Assembly (NCBI GenBank): GCA_937995785.1
Contig: CALKJQ010000153.1
Span: 1 to 36,574, forward strand
Source of the DNA: Candidatus Kapaibacterium sp.
GTDB lineage: Bacteria > Bacteroidota > Ignavibacteria > Kapaibacteriales > UBA2268
Length of the DNA stretch: 36,574 nt
Direction of reading: 5' to 3'
A program made the translations under genes and the position numbers. The first letter of the stretch is position 1. Each line of letters opens with the position of its first letter. Below, one piece after another: positions 17,281 to 24,362 of the stretch. The notes beneath the pieces were generated by a model that was not told the origin of the DNA, did not search any database, and worked only from the letters and a program-made list of their open reading frames with translations.

Positions 17281-19323
17281 TTATTTTGCAAATTTTAGTA
17301 CTTGTTCTACATTTTTTTGATTGATCTTAACAGGAAAAGTCTTCTTAATATTGTTGAGCCAATTATTTAATAATTCTTTTTGATATTGTTCTTGCAATTT
17401 AGATGCAAAATCGGGTATAGCCTCTTCGAAGGTCTTCAATCTTGGTGGTTCGTATTTATTTATTTTCATTATTGTGTAACCATTTTCTACCTGAATTGGT
17501 TGAACAACTATTGGTTCGAGTATATTCCTCTCGTATAACAACTTCGCATATTTATTTGATTTACCCGAAACCAAGCCCATTTTTCCCGACTTTTCGCGAT
17601 ACCCCGACCTTTGAGTATATTGCGATGCCAATTCCTCGAAATTGGCACCATTTATGGCTGATTTGTAAATTTCTTGTGCCAACGAATCAGATAAAACATA
17701 TATTTCTGTTATATCATACATTGGGTCGGTATAATATTTGACTTTGGTGGTGTCGAAGTATTTCTTGGCGCGAGTTGAATCAAATTTCAATTTATCCCAA
17801 ATTTCGGAAGTTTCTGCTTTGAATAACAATATACCATCATTGAATTCATTCAGAATAATTTTGAAATCGGGAAATTCTTTTTCTAGATCTTTTGTTGCAT
17901 AGTCAATACAAATTGGTTCACATATCTTTTTAATTGCATTTTTGAGACCATCCTTATTGGTAGCATAGCCACGCAATAAGTTGTTTTTGTTCATTTCATC
18001 TACCAAATCGGCTACTGTAAATTTTCTTTTGGAAATTGTGAATAATGTTTTATTTTGAACCTCATTTGGGATATTTTCAGACCACGTTTTGTTAATGTTA
18101 CTCTTATTGGTATCGAGAGAAGCAACCATTTCATCAAGAACGTTTTGATTTAATTCAAATGACAGCTCTGCCATTAACTTATCGAAATAAACTGCTTTGT
18201 CGTCTTCGAGATATTGTCTTCTGTATATCTTATACACATCATCTTTTTCTGCGGTCATATCCAATTCTTTATCATCAAAATACTTAATAATATGTATTCC
18301 AAAATCAGTCATAACTTGATTGGATATTTCGTTTTTCTTTAGTGAAAATAATACATCAACAAATTTTGGGTCTAATAATCCTTTATTTTTTTCGAAACCT
18401 GTCGATCGCGAATAATATTCTTCGAACTTACCTTTGTTCGATGCAGTGTAAGTATCGCTCGATTCGGTGATTGCCAGATCCTCGAATTTTTCACCTTTCT
18501 TAATTCGGTCGATTATCTTTTGAGCTTTATCCTGGTTATTCACTAATCCTAATGTAGAATCGATTTCATTCTTGATTAGTATATGTCCTCCCAAAACCCA
18601 TTTTCGAGGCTGTTTGTCCAAAACTTTAACAATAAAATAACCGAAAGGTGTTATTATAATTTTTGGATGAATTTGCCCAACTTCTGTTTTATAAATTGCA
18701 TCTTCCAATTCTCGATATATTTTCCCCGAAGTAATCCACTGATCGACTTTTCCACCTCGACGTGCTAAATTTTCATCATCATTGTATTTTGCCGCAATTG
18801 TATCGAAATCTCCTCCATTTTTGATTTCTTTCATCGCTTGCTGAATTTTTTCGAAGGCTTTTGCTGTATCTCTGATAGGTGCTTGCGAAAATGTTGTAAA
18901 AATAATTGCAAATTTGTATTCCCACTTTCGCCGTTCGAGCATTTCGGCAACATTAGGCTCAATTAGTTTCTTTGTAAATAAAAAGTTTTCAGATAAAATT
19001 TTTCTATTTTGGATGCTTTCTGCTATTATTGCAGAGTCTTTGTCCAATCCCTTTCTTTTGGCTTCGAGAACCTTCAACCTAAAGTTTGCGTAGAGGTTAA
19101 TAAAGTCATATAAACTATCTTTATCCAGAAGATAGAGATAAGGTTGGTGTTTGTTCACATTCTTTTGGTAGGCTCTTTCCAATTGTTCGTAGGTAATTTC
19201 TTCAGTTCCAACACTAAGGAGGACTAATCTGTTGATTTTGGATAAATCTTGAGAATTTAACGACAAACTAAATATAGTGAAAAGTAAAAGAAAGACTGAG
19301 AAAAAGATATTCTTGTTATTCAT
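17281..19323 (-). CDS. Large parvulin-type peptidyl-prolyl isomerase, exported (PpiD/SurA-like)
   Basis: The 680-residue protein has an N-terminal signal peptide or anchor (NNKNIFFSVFLLLFTIFSLS). Its parvulin-like domains lie at about 135-237 (FDTIAAKYNDDENLARRGG, then TPFGYFIVKVLDKQPR), about 242-350 (GGHILIKNEID, FEDLAITESSDTYTASNKGK, TDFGIHIIKYFDD) and about 545-650 (FEELASQYTQRSGYREKSGK, VENGYTIMKINKYEPP). The N-terminal helical region resembles the SurA/PpiD chaperone part. The domain between residues 360 and 540 is less clear. It sits between murC and the SurA-like gene in one minus-strand cluster and is likely a second folding factor for envelope proteins. Long, multi-parvulin proteins of this type are common in Bacteroidota. 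Confidence 0.85.
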   Translation of the reverse strand: MNNKNIFFSVFLLLFTIFSLSLNSQDLSKINRLVLLSVGTEEITYEQLERAYQKNVNKHQPYLYLLDKDSLYDFINLYANFRLKVLEAKRKGLDKDSAIIAESIQNRKILSENFLFTKKLIEPNVAEMLERRKWEYKFAIIFTTFSQAPIRDTAKAFEKIQQAMKEIKNGGDFDTIAAKYNDDENLARRGGKVDQWITSGKIYRELEDAIYKTEVGQIHPKIIITPFGYFIVKVLDKQPRKWVLGGHILIKNEIDSTLGLVNNQDKAQKIIDRIKKGEKFEDLAITESSDTYTASNKGKFEEYYSRSTGFEKNKGLLDPKFVDVLFSLKKNEISNQVMTDFGIHIIKYFDDKELDMTAEKDDVYKIYRRQYLEDDKAVYFDKLMAELSFELNQNVLDEMVASLDTNKSNINKTWSENIPNEVQNKTLFTISKRKFTVADLVDEMNKNNLLRGYATNKDGLKNAIKKICEPICIDYATKDLEKEFPDFKIILNEFNDGILLFKAETSEIWDKLKFDSTRAKKYFDTTKVKYYTDPMYDITEIYVLSDSLAQEIYKSAINGANFEELASQYTQRSGYREKSGKMGLVSGKSNKYAKLLYERNILEPIVVQPIQVENGYTIMKINKYEPPRLKTFEEAIPDFASKLQEQYQKELLNNWLNNIKKTFPVKINQKNVEQVLKFAK

Positions 19324-19367
19324 AGCACCGATTAAAATTGTTCAAAAAGTAAAGTCGAATATAATTG

Positions 19368-20747
19368 TCAATTATTATTTAATTTGGTTAATAGGTTATC
19401 TGCAATTCTCACAATATTCCCAGCTCCAATGGTTATAACCATATCGTTTTCCTTAACGAAGTCTTCTAAGAAAGCCATTATGTCATCAAAATTTGGTATG
19501 AAGAATACATTCTTATGTCCAAATTTAATCATATTATCCGAAATTAACCTACCATCAACCCCTTCGATTGGCAGTTCCCTTGAAGGATAAATGTCGGTAA
19601 CAATTACTACATCTGCATCATCGAACGCACGAGCAAATTCTTTGTAGAACTTTTGAGTTCGTGTGAAGGTATGCGGCTGAAAAACGGCAACAATGCGCCT
19701 ATCCCATCCATTTCGTGCAGCTTGGAGAGTTGCTTGGATTTCGGTGGGATGATGTGCGTAATCATCAACAATCATAATACCTTTTGCTTCTCCTTTAATG
19801 TCGAATCGACGATAAACACCATTAAACTTTGCGAGAGCAGAGGTGCATATTTCGATGCTTATTCCAATTTTTGATGCAACTGTTATTGCTGCCAGAGAAT
19901 TTTTAATATTATGCAAACCAGGTATTTTCAATATTACTTTTCCAAGGAACTTTCCTTGGAATAATAAATCATATTGAGTTCCATATGGAATGGTTTCGAT
20001 ATTGTTAGCTCGAAAATCCGCATTTCTTGATATGCCATACGAAAAAATCTTTTTATTGACTGAAAAAAGTAGGTCCTTAACCCCATTATCGTCCAAACCA
20101 GCAGCCAAAAATCCATAAAATGGAATTTTGTTACTAAATTTTGTAAAAGTTTCGAGTAAATCATCATAGTCCCTATAAATATCCATATGTTCGGGTTCAA
20201 TGTTATTTACTACTGCAATGGTTGGTAATAATTGCAAAAATGAACGGTCGTATTCGTCGGCTTCTACTATTATCCAATCGCCATTGCCCAATCTGGCATT
20301 AGTGCCTCCAAAATCCTTTAATCTACCGCCGACAATAACTGTGGGATCAAAACCAGCTTCGATAAGTATTAATCCAATCATCGAGGTTGTTGTGGTCTTA
20401 CCGTGAGTTCCAGCAACTGCAATTGAGTATTTCATTCTGGATATCTCGGCAAGCATTTCTGCACGACGAAGTACCGGGATTCCCAATCTCTGTGCTTCTC
20501 TTATTTCAGGGTTCTCGTTAACATTTACTGCACTAGAATAGACTACAACTTCTGCACCCTGAATATTATTTGAGTTGTGACCTATAAAAACTTCAACTCC
20601 AAGATTTTCCAAATAAGTTGTATTTTCATTTGCACCAATATCAGAGCCTGAAACCTGAAACCCTTGGTTTTGAAGAATCTCGGCAATGCCACTCATACCA
20701 ATTCCTCCAATTCCAACAAGGTGGATTTTATTGACTGATTTGAACAT
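19368..20747 (-). CDS. murC: UDP-N-acetylmuramate--L-alanine ligase MurC
   Basis: MurC adds L-alanine to UDP-N-acetylmuramate, the first peptide step of peptidoglycan precursor synthesis in the cytoplasm. The 459-residue protein starts with the Rossmann-like MurC signature IHLVGIGGIGMSGIAEIL, has the ATP loop AGTHGKTTTTSM (residues 112-123), the metal-binding region IVEADEYDRSFL, VVNNIEPEHMDIY, the ligase-domain FNGVYRRFDIKGE, and the C-terminal DDYAHHPTEIQATL and FQPHTFTRT. Length matches the family. It is 23 bases after a nitrilase-family gene and 44 bases before the large parvulin gene. No other mur genes are in the window, unlike the usual dcw cluster context. Confidence 0.97.
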   Translation of the reverse strand: MFKSVNKIHLVGIGGIGMSGIAEILQNQGFQVSGSDIGANENTTYLENLGVEVFIGHNSNNIQGAEVVVYSSAVNVNENPEIREAQRLGIPVLRRAEMLAEISRMKYSIAVAGTHGKTTTTSMIGLILIEAGFDPTVIVGGRLKDFGGTNARLGNGDWIIVEADEYDRSFLQLLPTIAVVNNIEPEHMDIYRDYDDLLETFTKFSNKIPFYGFLAAGLDDNGVKDLLFSVNKKIFSYGISRNADFRANNIETIPYGTQYDLLFQGKFLGKVILKIPGLHNIKNSLAAITVASKIGISIEICTSALAKFNGVYRRFDIKGEAKGIMIVDDYAHHPTEIQATLQAARNGWDRRIVAVFQPHTFTRTQKFYKEFARAFDDADVVIVTDIYPSRELPIEGVDGRLISDNMIKFGHKNVFFIPNFDDIMAFLEDFVKENDMVITIGAGNIVRIADNLLTKLNNN

Positions 20748-20770
20748 ATTCTGACCTAAAAAAAATTTAT

Positions 20771-21568
20771 TTAGCCTAAAAAGTAGTTGTTTGGGCGCCT
20801 ATCCGAAAAAATATCGTTAAATGCATTTATTGATTTATCTCTTGCTTCAGTTGGGTCTATTTCTGCAATAATATCTGCTTCCTCGTTTGGTCCGGCAAGA
20901 TTCAAAACTTCTCCATAACAATTATAAATGACCGACATTCCGTTAAAGTTTAATTCGTCTTCTCTTCGGGATTCAACCCCAATTCTATTGGCAACTAACA
21001 GAAATATATGATTATCGAGTGCTCGAGAAGGCATTGAATGGTGCCAAATCCTTGTGATTAAATTGGAGGGAACAACTATTAAATCGGCTCCATTTAATGC
21101 TAAAGTACGAGCCGCTTCGGGAAAACGCCAATCATAACAAATCATAGTTCCTAAATTTAAATCCCATTCGGGATAATGAATATTGAATAATCCAGTATTT
21201 CCTTCGGTAAAAACAAATTTTTCTTTAAAAAACAGATGAATTTTTCTATATACTCGTGTGTATTTAGAATCTGGGAAAATTATAGCTGCAGAATTATAGA
21301 AATGATCATTGTAAATTTCGGGAAATCCATAAACTATTGCTTTGTTTTGTTCTGTAGAAAGTTTTTGAATTAATTCTCTTGTATCACCATCGAATGGTTC
21401 AGCTATTTTTTTTATTTCATCTTTGTTAACAAAAAAATATCCTGATGTTGCCAATTCGGGAAATACTATCAAATCAGAATTAATTTGATTGATTTTTGAA
21501 ACAATAAAATTCACATTATTGTCTTTTTCGAATAATACTGGAGAGAATTGTACTGATGATATTTTCAT
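20771..21568 (-). CDS. Carbon-nitrogen hydrolase (nitrilase superfamily)
   Basis: The 265-residue enzyme has the complete catalytic set of the nitrilase superfamily: E38 in FPELATSGYFF, K109 in YRKIHLF, and the nucleophile C144 in MICYDWRFPEAARTL. PSRALDNHIFLLVANRIG and the C-terminal RRPNNYF complete the fold. Members hydrolyse amides, for example omega-amidase, N-carbamoyl amine or carbamoylputrescine substrates. The substrate cannot be read from sequence. It heads a minus-strand run with murC, 23 bases upstream of it, but similar enzymes are scattered, so no murein role is claimed. Confidence 0.9.
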   Translation of the reverse strand: MKISSVQFSPVLFEKDNNVNFIVSKINQINSDLIVFPELATSGYFFVNKDEIKKIAEPFDGDTRELIQKLSTEQNKAIVYGFPEIYNDHFYNSAAIIFPDSKYTRVYRKIHLFFKEKFVFTEGNTGLFNIHYPEWDLNLGTMICYDWRFPEAARTLALNGADLIVVPSNLITRIWHHSMPSRALDNHIFLLVANRIGVESRREDELNFNGMSVIYNCYGEVLNLAGPNEEADIIAEIDPTEARDKSINAFNDIFSDRRPNNYFLG

Positions 21569-21584
21569 AACAGCTCCAAAAAAG

Positions 21585-21592
21585 CAAAATTA
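21585..21592 (-). promoter_or_regulatory. Putative -7 box for the nitrilase-murC-parvulin unit
   Basis: On the minus strand this reads TAATTTTG (TAnnTTTG). It ends 16 bases before the ATG at 21568, leaving a leader of about 10 bases, which is short but feasible for this group. No -33 TTG was seen at the usual spacing. Confidence 0.4.
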
Positions 21593-21659
21593 ATTATTTT
21601 TTTCGATAAATGTTCTTATTTTTAGGAAAGAATTTTTTTTAATATTCAAAGAAATTTAC

Positions 21660-21667
21660 TAATTTTG
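21660..21667 (+). promoter_or_regulatory. Putative -7 box for the small-protein/HDOD/kinase unit
   Basis: TAATTTTG on the plus strand, 22 bases before the ATG of the small protein at 21690, in an AT-rich 121-base gap between divergent genes. This is the same octamer as at 24178 and 30969. Confidence 0.45.
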
Positions 21668-21689
21668 TTTTTTAGTTGATTACTTTAAT

Positions 21690-22022
21690 ATGCCTAAAAC
21701 AATTCCAATACAAGATTTACAAGAGGGAATGATTTTAAACAATCCTGTTGTTAATAAATTTGGACAGGTATTGCTCAGAGAGGGAACTGAACTTAAAACA
21801 TCTCACAACAAGGTGCTACATCTTTGGGGAATTAGTTTTTTGACAATCGAAACCCCTAATGAAACTCATTTGGCCGTTATAGATGAGAATATAATTGCAA
21901 AGTCATTAGAGTTAATCCAATGTAGAATGAAATGGGAACCTCGCAATGTCCATGAAGCCGATCTTTACGAACTTATTAAAAAAGCTGTTTCTAACCAAAT
22001 TATCTCGGGCGAAATGCAATGA
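21690..22022 (+). CDS. Small protein of unknown function linked to an HDOD gene (DUF3391-like N-terminal pattern)
   Basis: This 110-residue soluble protein starts with TIPIQDLQEGMILNNPVVNKFGQVLLREGTELK. The pattern V.L..GM.L..PV....G.vLL..G..L resembles the small beta domain often found at the N terminus of HD-GYP phosphodiesterases (DUF3391-like). Here it is a free-standing protein without an HD domain. The C-terminal half is helical. Its stop overlaps the start of the HDOD gene (ATGA at 22019-22022), so translation of the two is coupled, and the pair may act together as a split version of such a regulator. This functional reading is inference. Confidence 0.6.
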   Translation: MPKTIPIQDLQEGMILNNPVVNKFGQVLLREGTELKTSHNKVLHLWGISFLTIETPNETHLAVIDENIIAKSLELIQCRMKWEPRNVHEADLYELIKKAVSNQIISGEMQ

Positions 22023-22870
22023 AAGATGTTGACAAACTTATTGACTCTATAAGAGAATTCCCCACTTTACCCACGATTTATTCGTCGTTGCTTGACGTAT
22101 TGTCCAATCCATTTTCAACCGTTAATGATGTTACCAATATAATAATAAGAGATCAATCAGTTACATCTAAAATCATCAAAGTAGCAAATTCGCCAGTTTT
22201 TGGGATTTCTTCGAGAGTGGATACTATTTCGCAAGCAATTTTCTTCTTGGGATTTAATGAAATCAAAAACATTGTGTTAACGGTTTCTGTTATGAAAATT
22301 TTTAGTTCCACCAAAAGTTTCACATACTTTAATTTTATCGATTTATGGAAACACTCAATTGCAGTTGGAGTGATAACCAGATTACTTGGAACAAAACTCG
22401 GAATTAAAAATGTAGAAAATTACTTCATATCTGGATTACTTCACGATTTAGGAAAGTTAGTATTCTATAAAATATTCGGCGAAGAATATGCAAAAATTCT
22501 ACGGTATTCGTTCGATAACTTTGAGGAAATTAGGGATCAAGAGAAAAAAAACTTTGGAATTACTCACGAGATTGCTGGCGAAATACTTGCTGAAAAATGG
22601 CGTTTTTCCAGAATAATGCGTGAAGTTATAAAACATCATTATGTATTCCGAAAAAACAACGAAGACGATGTTCTGATAGCTTGCGTTCATTTGGCAAACA
22701 TTATCGCAATTGCTATGAATCTCGGCAATAGTGGTTCTAACGCAATTTATCAGCCAAATTATGAAATTTGGAGTGTTCTCAATCTACCCGAAGGAGCTCT
22801 TACTGCTATGTATGATGAAATAATGGATTCCTATTCGAAATCTATCGATATTCTGAATTACTCAACTTAA
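22019..22870 (+). CDS. HDOD-domain signalling protein
   Basis: The 283-residue protein is an HDOD domain almost from end to end. It begins IREFPTLPTIYSSLLDVLSN, with NIIIRDQSVTSKIIKVANSP and ISQAIFFLGFNEIKNIVLT, the classic HDOD helices. HD-type residues are retained: H112 (LWKHSIAVG), H142-D143 (LLHDLGKLVFY), H183 (ITHEIAGEIL) and H206-H207 (IKHHY). HDOD proteins act in stress, chemotaxis and nucleotide-second-messenger networks, but most have no proven catalysis. It overlaps the small protein gene by four bases and is followed 11 bases later by a histidine kinase, implying a single signalling unit. Confidence 0.9.
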   Translation: MKDVDKLIDSIREFPTLPTIYSSLLDVLSNPFSTVNDVTNIIIRDQSVTSKIIKVANSPVFGISSRVDTISQAIFFLGFNEIKNIVLTVSVMKIFSSTKSFTYFNFIDLWKHSIAVGVITRLLGTKLGIKNVENYFISGLLHDLGKLVFYKIFGEEYAKILRYSFDNFEEIRDQEKKNFGITHEIAGEILAEKWRFSRIMREVIKHHYVFRKNNEDDVLIACVHLANIIAIAMNLGNSGSNAIYQPNYEIWSVLNLPEGALTAMYDEIMDSYSKSIDILNYST

Positions 22871-22881
22871 AATTAAATGAA

Positions 22882-24168
22882 ATGCAAAAAGATTTTAATA
22901 TACAATTACTGAAACAATTCATAAAATTTGAAGAACTTTTTTCAAAATTTCTATCATCTCCCGATCCAAGTATTTTCAAATGTGTAGATCTATTATTAAA
23001 AGAGTTACTTAAATTTGAGTTTATTAAAAAAATATTTGTTTTCTTTACCAATGAAGAAACTTTTTTGTTTGATTATTTCATCGAATACCCACCTTCCGAA
23101 AATCCACAGAAAACTGATTTTTACGAAGTTGTTGGAGATCTAGAAATAATAAAAACTTCGATGTTAACTTTACAAATTCAAGTTGGCAAAGAGATATCAA
23201 GCAATTCTTATAATTTTATAATACCTCTCTTGTCCTTCAATAAATTACTTGGTTTTGTTGTAATCAAGTCTTCAATATCGCAAGAAAATTTAACTTTGTT
23301 ATTTTTAACATTACTTAAAGTTTTCTTTAACCAACTATCCACATCGATTGATTTGCTGAACACCAATGAGCATTTAAATCAAGCACGGGACAATTATCAA
23401 CAATTATTGGCTACGCAGTCTCTTGAAAGTCAGAGAGTCAACCTTGAGTTTAGTGAAAGATTGAATGAAATAACAACCAATCTCTCGATGATTCTTCCAC
23501 ACGAAATCAGAACCCCTATTAATCAAATTCTTGGCTCTACCAAGTTGCTAAAAGAATATATTAGTATCATACCCAAAGAAGATGCCCAAGGGATGACCGA
23601 AATTATCGAAGATATCAATTCATCTGTAAATAGATTGCGAAATCTTTCCGAAAATTACATATTCTTTTCTAATTTATTAATCATTTCGAATGACATTGCT
23701 AAGTTGCAACAATTTTCCAAAGAAAAAATAATATCCCCTCAATCAATAATTTTTGAAAGATGTAATTTAATAATGCAACATCATCACAGAGATGGTCTAA
23801 TTATTAATTTGATAGACGCTCCTATCAGAATGAACGAAGTATTCCTTGATAAAATGGTAACAGAAATTATGGATAATGCAATAAAATTCTCACTACCAAA
23901 TTCACCTATAAATGTCAATACATTTATTGATGAAAATTATTACGTTCTTTCAATCCTTAACTATGGTACCGGTTTGAGCAAAGAAGAAGTTGATGCAATT
24001 CAACCATTTTTACAATTTGACCGTTCACATAATGAACAACAAGGCTCGGGTTTAGGGTTATCGATTGTATATAAAATTATCAACATTTTTGGCGGAAAAG
24101 TTGTAATAAAAAGCGAGAAGAATTCACATTTCGAAATTTGTTTGTATTTCAAGCTATCAAATAATTAA
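22882..24168 (+). CDS. Cytoplasmic sensor histidine kinase with GAF-like N terminus
   Basis: The 428-residue kinase has no signal peptide or membrane segment. Residues about 10-160 look like a GAF-type sensor (FVFFTNEETFLFDYFIEYP, PLLSFNKLLGFVVIKSSI). A linker coiled coil leads to a HisKA domain with the phospho-acceptor H207 in LPHEIRTPINQILG. The ATPase domain shows the N box with N332 (TEIMDNAIKFS), the G1-like NYGTGLS (the usual Asp position reads Asn), and the G2 box GSGLGLSIVYKIINIFGG. No response regulator is adjacent; the nearest receiver is in the hydrogenase operon, about 6.3 kb away on the other strand. It follows the HDOD gene by 11 bases, which suggests they share a pathway. Confidence 0.92.
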   Translation: MQKDFNIQLLKQFIKFEELFSKFLSSPDPSIFKCVDLLLKELLKFEFIKKIFVFFTNEETFLFDYFIEYPPSENPQKTDFYEVVGDLEIIKTSMLTLQIQVGKEISSNSYNFIIPLLSFNKLLGFVVIKSSISQENLTLLFLTLLKVFFNQLSTSIDLLNTNEHLNQARDNYQQLLATQSLESQRVNLEFSERLNEITTNLSMILPHEIRTPINQILGSTKLLKEYISIIPKEDAQGMTEIIEDINSSVNRLRNLSENYIFFSNLLIISNDIAKLQQFSKEKIISPQSIIFERCNLIMQHHHRDGLIINLIDAPIRMNEVFLDKMVTEIMDNAIKFSLPNSPINVNTFIDENYYVLSILNYGTGLSKEEVDAIQPFLQFDRSHNEQQGSGLGLSIVYKIINIFGGKVVIKSEKNSHFEICLYFKLSNN

Positions 24169-24177
24169 TTTTTTTGT

Positions 24178-24185
24178 TAATTTTG
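24178..24185 (+). promoter_or_regulatory. Putative -7 promoter box for the riboswitch-controlled transcript
   Basis: TAATTTTG, matching TAnnTTTG, ends 7 bases before the first paired base of the TPP aptamer at 24193. Transcription would therefore start close to the aptamer P1 stem, as expected for a leader riboswitch. It lies just after the stop of the kinase gene. No good -33 element was recognised. Confidence 0.55.
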
Positions 24186-24192
24186 TATTTTA

Positions 24193-24278
24193 TCCCGTGG
24201 GGGTTGCTGTATTCCAATACAGCTGAGAGTTATACCCTTCGAACCTGATCCAGATAATACTGGCGTAGGAAATCGGGA
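24193..24278 (+). ncRNA. TPP riboswitch (THI element)
   Basis: All conserved parts of the thiamine pyrophosphate aptamer are visible: the P1 closing stem TCCCG (24193-24197) with CGGGA (24274-24278), GGGG, the variable P3 hairpin CTGTATT..AATACAG, CTGAGAG (from 24223), ATACCC, GAACCTGATC (24241-24250), CAGATAATACTGGCG and TAGGAAA. It lies upstream of a TonB-dependent receptor on the same strand. TPP riboswitches reduce expression when TPP is plentiful, so the receptor is likely a thiamine or precursor importer. Confidence 0.96.
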
Positions 24279-24310
24279 AAAGAAACATATTTGTCGCTTT
24301 TCTTTTTTTT
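24277..24310 (+). terminator. Possible attenuator terminator of the TPP riboswitch
   Basis: The arms GAAAAG (24277-24282) and CTTTTC (24297-24302), with an inner ACA/TGT pairing, are followed by eight T (24303-24310). The stem is weak and AT-rich, but its place directly after the aptamer fits a transcription attenuator. Downstream, CCTACG (24319-24324) is an exact complement of CGTAGG (24264-24269) in the aptamer, and CCCCTAC can pair with GTGGGGG (from 24197), offering a competing fold. Confidence 0.5.
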
Positions 24311-24362
24311 AACTCTCCCCTACGGAAAAATAAAGTTATTATTAACAAAAAGAGGTTTTAAA

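Noticed and set aside
24291-24362. Earlier in-frame ATG for the TonB receptor
   Set aside because: It would begin right after the aptamer, inside the attenuator, and put 24 residues before the signal peptide. ATG 24363 has GAGG before it and gives a normal signal peptide.
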